A DNA stretch of 64,000 bases, taken from contig NZ_JNAR01000006.1 in the NCBI RefSeq assembly GCF_000760095.1, positions 47,180 to 111,179 on the forward strand. The letters run 5' to 3'. Source of the stretch: Prochlorococcus marinus str. MIT 9401. GTDB taxonomy: Bacteria; Cyanobacteriota; Cyanobacteriia; PCC-6307; Cyanobiaceae. The notes below the pieces were generated by a model, which saw only the letters and a program-made list of their open reading frames with translations, was not told where the DNA came from and did no database searches. Positions 29,698-39,042 of this stretch are shown piece after piece (positions within the stretch are counted from its first letter, which is position 1; every line of letters begins with the position of its first letter). The translations under genes were made by a program, and so were the position numbers.

Positions 29698-30480
29698 TTA
29701 CATTCCATTAATGCAGTAACCCGCATCAACATAAATTGTTTGGCCTGAAATGCCGCTAGAGAGATCACTTAATAAAAAAGCAGCTGTATTACCTACTTCT
29801 GTTTGAGTGACTGTTCTGCGTAAAGGAGCCTTTTCTTCAACATTATGAATCATATCTAAAATGCCACCTATAGCAGAACTCGCAAGTGTTCTTATAGGCC
29901 CAGCACTTATTGCGTTAACTCTGACTTGTTTTTCGGGACCAAGTTCTGCAGAAAGATATCTTACTGAAGCTTCTAAAGCTGCTTTTGCAACTCCCATCAC
30001 GTTATAGTTAGGAATCGCCCTTTCTGAACCTAAATAAGTTAATGAGACAACTCCAGCACCATCACTAAAAAGTGGTTTTGCTGCTTTACATAAAGGTGCT
30101 AAAGAATACGCACTTATATTAAGAGCCCTATCAAAACCCTCTGAAGTGGTAGCACTATAATCTCCAATCAATTCATCGCGTCCTGCAAATGCTAGGCAGT
30201 GAACTAATCCGTCAATTTGCCCCCAATTGTCTTTTATATTTTTAAAGATTTCTTCAATTTGAGCTGGATTTTGAACATCAAGAGGCAAAAATAACGATGG
30301 GTTTAAAGGTTCAGTAAGTTCTCTAACTTTAGACTCGAATCTTCCCTTATCATCAGGCAAATATGTGATTCCAAGTTCTGCGCCAGCTTTTGAAAGTTGT
30401 TGAGCGATACCCCATGCTATTGAACGATTGTTGGCAATTCCCGTAACAAGAATTTTTTTGCCAGTTAGATTTAGAAGCAT
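29698..30480 (-). CDS. fabI: Enoyl-[acyl-carrier-protein] reductase (NADH)
   Basis: FabI reduces enoyl-ACP in the last step of each fatty-acid elongation cycle. The 260-residue short-chain dehydrogenase shows the cofactor loop GIANNRSIAWGIAQQL (about 15-30), the catalytic Tyr-x6-Lys in YNVMGVAKAALEASVRYL, and SAGPIRTLASSAI. It precedes hisB and diverges from the thioredoxin-like gene with a gap of about 100 bp. Confidence 0.96.
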   Translation of the reverse strand: MLLNLTGKKILVTGIANNRSIAWGIAQQLSKAGAELGITYLPDDKGRFESKVRELTEPLNPSLFLPLDVQNPAQIEEIFKNIKDNWGQIDGLVHCLAFAGRDELIGDYSATTSEGFDRALNISAYSLAPLCKAAKPLFSDGAGVVSLTYLGSERAIPNYNVMGVAKAALEASVRYLSAELGPEKQVRVNAISAGPIRTLASSAIGGILDMIHNVEEKAPLRRTVTQTEVGNTAAFLLSDLSSGISGQTIYVDAGYCINGM

Positions 30481-30585
30481 TTTGTTTATTATTTCTATTA
30501 TTCTCCTATATAAAAGTACCTATCTTTACGGATTACTGCAAAATATACAATAATTTTCAAATATCAAAGAATTTTTAACTTGAAC

Positions 30586-31179
30586 ATGGTAAGAACAAAT
30601 TCTATGGTTTTGGAATTAGGTTATCAACTACCGAATTTCGAAATGTTAAATGTTAATTCTTCAAAAAATGAATATTTTAATTCTCATAATCTAGATAATC
30701 GGCATTTACTTTTAATGTTTATTTGTGCCCATTGCCCATTTGTAAAATATATTGAGAATCAAATTTTCATCTTAAGTAAAGAAATTGAAAATACAGTTCA
30801 AACAGTTGCAATTTCTAGCAATGATATTGTCACTCATCCTTCAGATTCTCCTAATAATTTGAGATTACAAGCACAAACACAGGGATGGAGTTTTCCTTAT
30901 CTATATGATGAAAATCAAAATTTTGCTAAGAAATTAAAAGCGGCTTGCACCCCAGATTTTTATCTTTTTTCAAATGAAGGAGATGGTGATTTTTTATTGT
31001 ATTATCATGGCCAATTAGACGATAGTAGACCAGGTAATAATATCCCTCTATCTGGAAAAGATTTGCGCTCTGCTGTGAAAGATTTGAATCAAGATAATTC
31101 TTATCCTTCAAATCAGATGCCTTCTTTAGGTTGCAATATAAAATGGACTCCTGGTAAAGAACCAAGTTGGTTTAAATGA
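30586..31179 (+). CDS. Thioredoxin-fold protein (AhpC/TSA-like)
   Basis: A protein of about 197 residues with a thioredoxin fold. The segment LLLMFICAHCPFVKYIENQI carries a Cys-x-x-Cys motif (CAHC), and ACTPDFYLFS holds the cis-proline segment. The C-terminus NQMPSLGCNIKWTPGKEP is typical of a cyanobacterial redoxin group with the GCNIKWKPGNEP-type ending. It probably acts in thiol redox chemistry; partner and substrate are unknown. I took ATG at 30586; a TTG two codons earlier (30580) and an ATG at 30604 are alternatives. Confidence 0.84.
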   Translation: MVRTNSMVLELGYQLPNFEMLNVNSSKNEYFNSHNLDNRHLLLMFICAHCPFVKYIENQIFILSKEIENTVQTVAISSNDIVTHPSDSPNNLRLQAQTQGWSFPYLYDENQNFAKKLKAACTPDFYLFSNEGDGDFLLYYHGQLDDSRPGNNIPLSGKDLRSAVKDLNQDNSYPSNQMPSLGCNIKWTPGKEPSWFK

Positions 31180-31232
31180 ATTAAAAAATTTTTTTACCCA
31201 TAGAAATATGGTTTAGGGTTAATATATTTACT

Positions 31233-32438
31233 ATGCAGATACCTCCATTTACTTTAGATAGGCAGTTCCAAGAAATTGGCTCGGAAATTGAGAGTGAGGT
31301 TTCTAAAGTTTTAAAAGGGGGCCAGTATATTGGAGGACAAGAAATTGCCAAATTTGAGGAGAGTTTTTCAAATCTAATTGGTGTTGAAAATACTATTGGA
31401 TGTAATAGTGGAACTGATGCTTTAGTATTGGCTTTGCGAGCATTAGATATTGGTGTGGGTGATGAAGTTATTACCTCATCTTTTAGCTTTTTTGCAACTG
31501 CAGAGGCTATTAGCGCAGTTGGTGCTAATCCTGTTTTGGTAGATATAGATCCAGAAACTTATCTCATTAATACTGAACTAATAGAACAAGAAATAAATTC
31601 TAATACCAAGGCCATTATGCCAGTTCATCTATTTGGTAATGCGGTGAATATGACATTAATAAAATCTTTGGCTAAGAAATATGACTTAAAAGTAATCGAA
31701 GATTGTGCTCAGGCAACATGCACAATGTGGGAAACTTCCAAAGTTGGTAGTATCGGTGATATAGGCTGTTTTAGCTTTTTTCCTACTAAAAATTTAGGAG
31801 CTGCTGGAGATGGTGGGGCAGTAACAACTTCAGATCAGAAGATTGCAAAAAAAATTAGAGAACTGGCTGTTCATGGCAGCCCAATAAGATATCATCATAC
31901 CCAAATTGGATATAACAGCAGACTTGATACCATTCAAGCTGCCATATTAAACATAAAAATCAAATATATTTCTAAGTGGATTAATAATCGCCAAAAAATT
32001 GCTAATAATTACCTTGATTTATTAGAAAAAAATCCATTTATTAGTTTTCCAATAATCAGCTCTGATTCAATTTCCCATTCTTGGAATCAATTTGTAATCA
32101 AATTAAGAAACGATAAATATTTTTTAAATGAAGATTTTTCAAATTTATTTGATACTGATTGCAAAAAATACTATTCATTAAGGAATTTGGTAAAACAACA
32201 ACTTTTTGAAAAAGGTATTAATTCAATTATTTATTATCCAATTCCAATACATGCACAAATAGCTTACAAAAATAAAAATTTTTCTAGAACAAAACTTATT
32301 AATACAGAGAGGATTTGTACAGAAGTTCTTAGTCTTCCAATGTTTCCTGAAATTTCTTATGAAGAGCAAGTTTATGTGGCAGAAAATTTAAATAAAGTTT
32401 TAAAAAATTGTATAGAGGAAATTCAAATTTCAGCATAA
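31233..32438 (+). CDS. DegT/DnrJ/EryC1/StrS family PLP aminotransferase
   Basis: A 401-residue aminotransferase of the type that aminates nucleotide-sugars. GCNSGTDALVLALRAL (about 58-73), EDCAQA and the PLP-lysine region FFPTKNLGAAGDGGAV are clear; HGSPIRYHHTQIGYNSRLDTIQAAIL follows, as in the family. The usual role is 3- or 4-amino-sugar formation for surface polysaccharides, but no sugar-pathway genes are adjacent. It overlaps the convergent photolyase by 16 bp. Confidence 0.9.
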   Translation: MQIPPFTLDRQFQEIGSEIESEVSKVLKGGQYIGGQEIAKFEESFSNLIGVENTIGCNSGTDALVLALRALDIGVGDEVITSSFSFFATAEAISAVGANPVLVDIDPETYLINTELIEQEINSNTKAIMPVHLFGNAVNMTLIKSLAKKYDLKVIEDCAQATCTMWETSKVGSIGDIGCFSFFPTKNLGAAGDGGAVTTSDQKIAKKIRELAVHGSPIRYHHTQIGYNSRLDTIQAAILNIKIKYISKWINNRQKIANNYLDLLEKNPFISFPIISSDSISHSWNQFVIKLRNDKYFLNEDFSNLFDTDCKKYYSLRNLVKQQLFEKGINSIIYYPIPIHAQIAYKNKNFSRTKLINTERICTEVLSLPMFPEISYEEQVYVAENLNKVLKNCIEEIQISA

Positions 32439-33859
32439 AGTGATTTAAATAATCTTTGTTGTATGTTGTGATTGACAATAGGGCTTGAATAATTATTTTT
32501 TTCTAAATTAGATATCTCCCCATTTAATAATTCTGAATTTGACACTTTAGATAATTCAGGAATCCAATATTTTATATATTCGCAAATGGGATCAAATTTT
32601 TTTGCTTGGGTATATGGATTAAAAATTCTAAGTGGTTTTGGATCCATACCGCTACTGGCGCTCCACTGCCATCCCCCATTATTTGCAGCTAAGTCTCCAT
32701 CAACCAAAGTCTCCATAAATTTTTTCTCGCCCATTTGCCAATTGCATATAAGATCTTTTACGAGAAATGAAGCGACTATCATCCTACATCTGTTATGCAT
32801 CCAGCCAGTACTATTTAGTTGACGCATAGCCGCATCAACTATAGGTACTCCGGTCTCTCCGTTGCTCCAATGCTGAAACCATTCATTATTGTTTTGCCAT
32901 GGAAAGTGATCCCATTTTTTTCTATATGGACCTTTCTCTAGCTCTGGGAAATGGAATAAGCAATGTTGATAGAATTCACGCCAAACAAGTTCTTTTTGCC
33001 AAGTTTCAATTGATAGGTAATTTTCTTGATTTGCAAAATCTAAATTTAAATTTAACGTGGCGTTCCAAACTTTTCTAATGCTGATGGTGCCGAATCGGAG
33101 AGATGCACTTAGCAATGATGTCCCATTATGGGAAGGAAAATCTCTTGAAGAATTATAAGAATATATTTTTTTCTCGTTAATGAAGTTTTCTAATAATGTT
33201 TCTGCAGCATTCTCTCCAGGTCTACATGGACAAATATTCGAACCAGGAAATTTGATATTTTTGATAAATTTCTCCAGAACAGAATCAGATGAATTTATTG
33301 TCTTATTTTCTTTGAGTTTATTATCTATATCTTTAAACTGGAAAACAACTTTATCTTGGTCATATAAACCTAATAAATTCATTTTTAATTTAAGGTTTTT
33401 ATAAAAAGGTCCATAAACTGAATAAGGATTGTTATTCCCTGAAAATATTTTTAAAGGTTCTACTAATAAGTGATCCCAAGTTTCAATAACTTGAATGTTT
33501 TGTTCTCTTAAATTTTTTTTAATTTGTAAATCGCGATTAATCTCATAAGGTTCAATTGATCTATTCCAAAAAACAAATTTAGCATCTATTTTCTTTGCTA
33601 ATTGAGGAATTATTAATACCGGATCTCCTTCTTCCATAACTAATCTACTACCCATTTTTTTCCAATTATTTCCTAATTCTTGAAGCGAATTTCCTAGAAA
33701 CCAAGCTCTTGAACTTGCATTGAAATCGTGTGAGTAATTTTTATCAAATATATAAGTTGAAGTAATAGCATTTGATAATGAAAATGCTTTGATTAAAGCT
33801 TGATTATCAAATATTCTTAAATCCTTTCTATGCCAAAAAAGTATTCTAGGTTTATTCAT
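32423..33859 (-). CDS. phrB: Deoxyribodipyrimidine photolyase (class I type)
   Basis: A 478-residue light-driven repair flavoprotein for cyclobutane pyrimidine dimers. The N-terminal antenna domain starts ILFWHRKDLRIFDNQAL. The FAD domain has ELVWREFYQHCLFHFP, GWMHNRCRMIVASFLVKDL and DLAANNGGWQWSASSG, the asparagine facing flavin N5 as in CPD photolyases rather than plant cryptochromes. The antenna cofactor cannot be told. It overlaps the NUDIX gene by 4 bp (ATGA) and belongs to the folK-NUDIX-photolyase operon. The repair function suits a surface-water phototroph. Confidence 0.92.
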   Translation of the reverse strand: MNKPRILFWHRKDLRIFDNQALIKAFSLSNAITSTYIFDKNYSHDFNASSRAWFLGNSLQELGNNWKKMGSRLVMEEGDPVLIIPQLAKKIDAKFVFWNRSIEPYEINRDLQIKKNLREQNIQVIETWDHLLVEPLKIFSGNNNPYSVYGPFYKNLKLKMNLLGLYDQDKVVFQFKDIDNKLKENKTINSSDSVLEKFIKNIKFPGSNICPCRPGENAAETLLENFINEKKIYSYNSSRDFPSHNGTSLLSASLRFGTISIRKVWNATLNLNLDFANQENYLSIETWQKELVWREFYQHCLFHFPELEKGPYRKKWDHFPWQNNNEWFQHWSNGETGVPIVDAAMRQLNSTGWMHNRCRMIVASFLVKDLICNWQMGEKKFMETLVDGDLAANNGGWQWSASSGMDPKPLRIFNPYTQAKKFDPICEYIKYWIPELSKVSNSELLNGEISNLEKNNYSSPIVNHNIQQRLFKSLYAEI

Positions 33860-34419
33860 AATTTATCTAAAAATTGTTTAGCTCTAAACCAAGCCGTTAC
33901 GGTTTTTGCATCAAGAATTTCATCCCCACTAGAAATAAGATTATCTAGTTCGTAAGGATCTAAAATTAATACTTCTATATCTTCATCTAAATCTCCTTTA
34001 ACCTCGTAATTGAGTTTGGTTAAATCACGAGCTAAAAATAAATAAATTTCTTCATCTGCATAACCTGGAGCAGGGACAAGAGTTCCTAGTTCATCCCATT
34101 TTTTTGCACTGAATCCAGTCTCTTCTTGTATTTCTCTTTGAATTGAATTAATAGGTGTTTCACCTATTTCTAGTGTACCTGCTGGAAATTCTAATAAATA
34201 CCTTGAGACAGCAAATCTATATTGTCGAAGAATAATTACTTTATTGTCTTTTGTTATAGGTACGGCTAATGCTGCCCCAGGGTGCTTAATGTATCCATAT
34301 TCACTTTCATGACCATTTGGAAGCTCAATCCTATTTATTTCGAAACTAAATTTTTTTGACTTTAACTCAGATATTTTTTCTTTAAAAATGGATCTTTTTA
34401 TAAGGTTTTTCTTGCCCAT
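33856..34419 (-). CDS. NUDIX hydrolase, ADP-ribose pyrophosphatase type
   Basis: A 187-residue hydrolase of nucleoside diphosphates linked to another moiety. The complete Nudix box GTLEIGETPINSIQREIQEETGF lies at about residues 81-103, and VPAPGYADEEIYLFLARDL follows, typical of ADP-ribose or ADP-sugar pyrophosphatases. It sits between folK and the photolyase; its start codon is 51 bp after folK and its stop overlaps the photolyase start. The exact substrate is not known. Confidence 0.9.
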   Translation of the reverse strand: MGKKNLIKRSIFKEKISELKSKKFSFEINRIELPNGHESEYGYIKHPGAALAVPITKDNKVIILRQYRFAVSRYLLEFPAGTLEIGETPINSIQREIQEETGFSAKKWDELGTLVPAPGYADEEIYLFLARDLTKLNYEVKGDLDEDIEVLILDPYELDNLISSGDEILDAKTVTAWFRAKQFLDKL

Positions 34420-34470
34420 AACTTTTAAATATTAATAGCCTAACAGTTATTTTTTGGTTTTGTAAATCAT

Positions 34471-35034
34471 TTATATAGACCATTTTGGGACATCAAACTT
34501 TGTGATTTTTTGGCTTCTACTTAATATTTCAGATAGTGGTGTAATAACGAAATTCCGATTCATGAATCTAGGGTGAGGCAATGTTAATTCTTCGTCAACC
34601 GTATGAAAATCATCCCACCAAAGAATATCTAAATCGAGACATCTTGATAGCCATTTCTTACCCTTTGGCGTCTTTTCTCTTCCAAAAAATTTCTCTAACT
34701 TTTTTAGCTCTTTTAAAAGTAATTTCGCCTTTTTATTTGATGGTTTAGGAAAAGAATTACTTTTTATAACCAATAAAGTATTTAAATAATTTGGCTGCTC
34801 ATTTTCAACTCCATGAGGTAATGTCTCATAAATTGAAGACCAAAAAAAGTTTGCATGAAATTTTTCTTTCTCTTTTTTTTGTTTGTTGGAATTATCTCCC
34901 CATTCATTTATTATTTCTTCTATTTTTGGTTTGCACATTAATAGTGACTCAAGAGGGCTTCCAAATTTACTATCAATATTTGCTCCGAGGGATATACATA
35001 GTCCATTTTTGATATTAAGATTTGATAATTCCAC
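34471..35034 (-). CDS. folK: 2-amino-4-hydroxy-6-hydroxymethyldihydropteridine diphosphokinase
   Basis: FolK (HPPK) transfers pyrophosphate from ATP to the pterin precursor in folate synthesis. Family motifs are [13 protein letters not shown] near the N-terminus, [15 protein letters not shown] (the Asp residues bind magnesium) and [20 protein letters not shown] chose GTG at 35034; a TTG four codons upstream (35046) is open too, and neither has a clear Shine-Dalgarno. It diverges from chlD with a gap under 50 bp, so promoters must overlap. Confidence 0.9.
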   Translation of the reverse strand: MELSNLNIKNGLCISLGANIDSKFGSPLESLLMCKPKIEEIINEWGDNSNKQKKEKEKFHANFFWSSIYETLPHGVENEQPNYLNTLLVIKSNSFPKPSNKKAKLLLKELKKLEKFFGREKTPKGKKWLSRCLDLDILWWDDFHTVDEELTLPHPRFMNRNFVITPLSEILSRSQKITKFDVPKWSI

Positions 35035-35082
35035 TACAAAAAACAAAGTTATTGGATAAATTCTATATCAGGCATTTTTAAA

Positions 35083-37266
35083 GTGATTTTGAACCCCGAG
35101 TTACAAGAAAAAGGAGAAATAAAAGATTTAATGAAGTCAAAGGATTCTTTTAGAGCTTTCCCTTTGGCGGCAATTACAGGACATAGTTTATTGAAGTTGT
35201 CTTTGCTTTTGGCAGCAGTTGATCCCAGCTTAGGAGGAGTGATTATCGCTGGCGGAAGAGGTACTGGCAAGTCAGTGTTAGCTAGGGGGTTGCATACTTT
35301 ACTCCCCCCTATAGAGGTATTAGATAATGAATTAATACTGGAAACACTATCTAAGAGAAATAGTAATACTTCATTAAGACCTATTGGTAGGAACCTTAAT
35401 CCAGATAAACCAGAGGAATGGGATGTTAGTACTAATAAATTGTTGGAGGAGGTAATTGGAAGCGATTATTTGAATCAAATTGAAGAAATTCCGAAAAAAG
35501 TGAGAGAGGCTCCATTTATTCAAGTTCCCATTGGCATAACTGAAGATAGGCTTGTTGGATCAATTGATGTCGCTGCATCATTAAGTACGGGGGAACAAGT
35601 TTTTCAACCTGGAATTTTAGCAGAGGCTCATAGAGGTGTTCTTTATGTAGACGATATAAATTTGTTGGATGATGGCATTGTAAATTTAATTCTTGAAGCC
35701 ACAGGAAGAGAAAAAAATAATATTGAAAGAGATGGTTTAAGCCTTTCTCATCCTTGTAAGTCACTTTTAATAGCAACTTATAATCCCGAAGAAGGTGCTC
35801 TAAGAGATCATGTTTTAGATCGTTTTGCCATCGTGCTTTCCGCAGATCAATCTATTGATAATTCTCAAAGGGTTGAGATTACAAAATCTGTTTTATCGCA
35901 TGCAGAAAATAATATTAAATTTTCAGAAAAATGGTCTGAAGAATCAGATAATTTATCTACTCAATTAATTTTGGCAAGGCAATGGTTAAAGGATGTCAAG
36001 ATAACAAAAGAGCAAATAACCTATCTAGTGAATGAAGCTCTAAGAGGAGGAGTAGAAGGGCATAGGTCAGAATTATTTGCAGTAAAAGTAGCAAAGGCTA
36101 ATGCTGCTCTTCGAGGCGATGAGAATGTAAATTCTGAAGATCTAAAAGTTGCAGTTAGGTTAGTTATTCTCCCACGAGCAATGCAAATTCCTCCAGAAGA
36201 TGATGATATTCAACCCCCCCCTCCAGAGGATCAGAGTCCCCCACCTCCGCCTCAATCAGACAATGAAGAGTCTGAACCTGAGGCTAATGAAAATGATAAT
36301 GAGCAAGACCAAGAACAAGAAGAAGATAATTCTGATGGAGAAGAAGAATCTACGCCCGAAATACCTGAAGAATTCATATTAGATCCTGAGGCATGTATGG
36401 TTGATCCTGATTTATTGCTTTTTTCATCAGCTAAAGCAAAAGCCGGAAATAGTGGAAGTAGATCAGTGATATTTAGTGATAGTAGAGGAAGATATGTAAA
36501 ACCTATTATTCCAAGAGGTAAAGTAAAAAGAATTGCGGTAGATGCAACTTTGCGAGCTGCAGCTCCTTATCAAAAATCACGAAGGTTAAGGAACCCTAAT
36601 AAATCAATAGTTATTGAAGAAAATGATTTTAGGGCAAAGCTTCTTCAAAAAAAGGCGGGTGCTTTAGTAATTTTTCTTGTTGATGCTAGTGGTTCTATGG
36701 CTCTTAATAGAATGCAAAGTGCTAAAGGCGCTGTAATAAGACTTTTAACAGAGGCATATGAGAATAGAGATGAAGTTGCCCTAATTCCTTTTAGAGGCAA
36801 TCAGGCAGAAGTGCTTTTGCCTCCAACAAGATCAATAACTGCAGCGAAAAGAAGGCTAGAAACAATGCCTTGCGGAGGTGGATCTCCTTTGGCACATGGA
36901 CTAACACAATCAGCAAAAGTAGCAAAAAATGCTCTTTCAACAGGCGATATAGGTCAAGTTATTGTTGTGGGGATCACTGATGGCCGGGGAAATGTACCAT
37001 TAGGATTATCTCTAGGACAAAATGAGGTTGAGGGAAAAGATAACGAAAATGAAAATGTCAATTTAAAACAAGAGGTTCTAGATATCGCAGCAAAATACCC
37101 CATGCTTGGGATAAAACTCTTAATAATTGATACAGAGAGAAAATTTATAGCAAGTGGATTTGGTAAAGAATTAGCAGAGGCTGCTCAAGGGAAATACGTT
37201 CAACTGCCAAAAGCTACAGATAAAGCAATCGCAGCTATGGCTTTAAATGCTATAAATGAACTCTAA
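35083..37266 (+). CDS. chlD: Magnesium-protoporphyrin chelatase subunit D
   Basis: ChlD works with ChlI and ChlH to insert magnesium into protoporphyrin IX, the first committed step of chlorophyll synthesis. The 727-residue protein has an N-terminal AAA+ domain (Walker [12 protein letters not shown] at about 58-68, [14 protein letters not shown] as Walker B), a proline-rich and acidic linker (about 375-430), and a C-terminal von Willebrand A domain with the MIDAS motif [14 protein letters not shown] kept the GTG start; ATG at 35131 ([12 protein letters not shown]) is a plausible alternative. Confidence 0.95.
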   Translation: MILNPELQEKGEIKDLMKSKDSFRAFPLAAITGHSLLKLSLLLAAVDPSLGGVIIAGGRGTGKSVLARGLHTLLPPIEVLDNELILETLSKRNSNTSLRPIGRNLNPDKPEEWDVSTNKLLEEVIGSDYLNQIEEIPKKVREAPFIQVPIGITEDRLVGSIDVAASLSTGEQVFQPGILAEAHRGVLYVDDINLLDDGIVNLILEATGREKNNIERDGLSLSHPCKSLLIATYNPEEGALRDHVLDRFAIVLSADQSIDNSQRVEITKSVLSHAENNIKFSEKWSEESDNLSTQLILARQWLKDVKITKEQITYLVNEALRGGVEGHRSELFAVKVAKANAALRGDENVNSEDLKVAVRLVILPRAMQIPPEDDDIQPPPPEDQSPPPPPQSDNEESEPEANENDNEQDQEQEEDNSDGEEESTPEIPEEFILDPEACMVDPDLLLFSSAKAKAGNSGSRSVIFSDSRGRYVKPIIPRGKVKRIAVDATLRAAAPYQKSRRLRNPNKSIVIEENDFRAKLLQKKAGALVIFLVDASGSMALNRMQSAKGAVIRLLTEAYENRDEVALIPFRGNQAEVLLPPTRSITAAKRRLETMPCGGGSPLAHGLTQSAKVAKNALSTGDIGQVIVVGITDGRGNVPLGLSLGQNEVEGKDNENENVNLKQEVLDIAAKYPMLGIKLLIIDTERKFIASGFGKELAEAAQGKYVQLPKATDKAIAAMALNAINEL

Positions 37267-37273
37267 ATATTTC

Positions 37274-38119
37274 TTATGGATAAATTTCGTTAAGGAATTT
37301 TGAAAGTCCAATCGTTAAATCTCTTATAGATTTAGTTAATTCTTGATCTTGTGTTAATTTTTCAAAATCATCACTCATATCATCTATTTTGGTTGAGATA
37401 GACCTAGCAGCATTTATTGTCAATTTAATGTCATTAAGGGTTTCCTCGTTATCGATAGTAGACAAAATATTGTTCAAATGATCCGCGGCAACTGCGATTT
37501 GTTTAATTAAAGGTTCAACTCGCAATATTTCTTGCTTTGATAAATAAATTAGTTCATCGAGATTTTCTTGTGTTGTATCAAATTGATCTATTGAATTAAC
37601 GATATTTTCAATTAAGTTTTCTTGATTTGATTCTTTTAAAAGTTGACTTATTCTATTGGTAATATTTGAAAGACTTGATAATTGTTTCCCAGTAATAGTA
37701 TCTCCTTGACAAATAATTAATTTAGAATCGCATTTATCGGATGTAGGCTTGTAAATGTTTTTTGGAATTGTTTTTTCGCTAGTTTCTAAAGCAACTTGAA
37801 CATCTCCTCCCAGGAAAGAGTTGGTTACTACCCTCGCAAATGCTGGCCTAGGGAGGATAATTTCAGGATTATTTAAAACAATTTTTGCCGTAATTGATTC
37901 ATTAGTAAATAAGATATCCTCTATTGACCCAACAAGAATTCCTCTGTAAGTAACTGGAGATTTTTTTGATAAACCGCTTGCGTTATTAAATTCGGCAAAG
38001 AGGTGCCAATTTTTTGAGGATAACTTTACTCCTCTGAGCCAAAAAGAAAAAAATGTGAATATTAAAATCCCTCCTAACAAGGAAAATCCAACTATTGAAT
38101 CTCGTAAACTTCTACGCAT
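37274..38119 (-). CDS. MCE-domain (MlaD-like) lipid-transport protein
   Basis: A 281-residue protein with a single N-terminal membrane anchor (VGFSLLGGILIFTFFSFWL, about 10-28) and an MCE domain (FNNASGLSKKSPVTYRGILVGSIEDI, about 45-70), followed by a long helical region. MCE proteins bind lipids in the periplasm as part of ABC systems that traffic lipids between envelope membranes; the plant relative TGD2 serves chloroplasts. The ATPase gene is 5 bp upstream in the same operon. No permease gene is next to them. Confidence 0.88.
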   Translation of the reverse strand: MRRSLRDSIVGFSLLGGILIFTFFSFWLRGVKLSSKNWHLFAEFNNASGLSKKSPVTYRGILVGSIEDILFTNESITAKIVLNNPEIILPRPAFARVVTNSFLGGDVQVALETSEKTIPKNIYKPTSDKCDSKLIICQGDTITGKQLSSLSNITNRISQLLKESNQENLIENIVNSIDQFDTTQENLDELIYLSKQEILRVEPLIKQIAVAADHLNNILSTIDNEETLNDIKLTINAARSISTKIDDMSDDFEKLTQDQELTKSIRDLTIGLSKFLNEIYP

Positions 38120-38124
38120 AATTT

Positions 38125-38937
38125 CTAAATGTCTTTGGGTTGCATTGGACCATCAAGTTTCCCATGCCTAAATTGAAATACATAGGGATCTTTACTCTCT
38201 TTGAATTCATCTACAGAACCTGCCCATCTAAATTTGCCTCCATAAAGCATTAAAACTTTATCTGATGACCTTTCTATAGTACTAAGAACATGGCTAACAA
38301 CAATAGATGATCCGTTGGCTTTATTATTTGTCTTATTAATTAAATCTTCAATTCTTGATGAAGCAATTGGATCGAGACCTGCAGTTGGTTCATCAAAAAG
38401 TAATATGGGTTTAGTATTTTTATTAAGAGTTTGATCCGTAATTAAAGCCCTCGCGAAACTCACTCTTTTTTGCATTCCTCCGCTTAGTTCATTTGGCAGT
38501 TTGTTCTCAATATTGAATAAGCCCACTTCAGCTAAACATTCACAAACTATTTCATGGATTAACTTTTTGGATAGATTTTTATTTCTCTTTAGTAAAAAAC
38601 CAACATTTTCTTCTATGGTTAAAGATCCTAATAATGCGGGATTCTGAAAAACAAGTCTTACATCAGGAGGATTATCTTGATCTAGTCTCAAATATGTTTG
38701 TTTTTCACCAAATATCTTTAACTCTCCTTTGGTAGGTAAAAGCAGACCTGCCAATATTTTTAAGATTGTTGATTTACCTGAACCTGATGGTCCAACTATA
38801 GCTAATTTTTCGCCTTCGTTAAGTTCAAAATTAAGTTTATTAAGCACATTATTTTCTCCCCAACCTATTGAAAGGTCTTTTGTTTGAACCGCATGCTTTG
38901 ATTTCTTCAAAACCTTTATAAAAGTATTCATCATCAA
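38125..38937 (-). CDS. ABC transporter ATP-binding protein (MlaF-like)
   Basis: A 270-residue ABC ATPase. Walker A is GPSGSGKSTILKIL (about 49-62), the Q-loop lies in VRLVFQNPALLGSL, the signature is ELSGGMQKRVSFARAL, Walker B is PILLFDEPTAGLDP and the switch histidine is in VVSHVL. The close link to the MCE-domain gene 5 bp downstream identifies it as the motor of a lipid-trafficking complex like Mla/TGD. The permease must be encoded elsewhere. Confidence 0.92.
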   Translation of the reverse strand: MMMNTFIKVLKKSKHAVQTKDLSIGWGENNVLNKLNFELNEGEKLAIVGPSGSGKSTILKILAGLLLPTKGELKIFGEKQTYLRLDQDNPPDVRLVFQNPALLGSLTIEENVGFLLKRNKNLSKKLIHEIVCECLAEVGLFNIENKLPNELSGGMQKRVSFARALITDQTLNKNTKPILLFDEPTAGLDPIASSRIEDLINKTNNKANGSSIVVSHVLSTIERSSDKVLMLYGGKFRWAGSVDEFKESKDPYVFQFRHGKLDGPMQPKDI

Positions 38938-38987
38938 TTATATATTGCCTATTTTTAGGAATAAAAAAAGGGTGTATGAATTTGATT

Positions 38988-38993
38988 TATAAT
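38988..38993 (+). promoter_or_regulatory. Candidate -10 element of the yvcK-like gene
   Basis: A perfect TATAAT lies 49 bp before the start of the YvcK-like gene. No good -35 hexamer is found 16-18 bp upstream, as is common in cyanobacteria with relaxed -35 needs. Position and match are seen; promoter activity is inferred. Confidence 0.45.
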
Positions 38994-39042
38994 GTATGTA
39001 TAAGGTTTTTAAATTTGATAAAAATAAATTGAGAGGTTTTAA

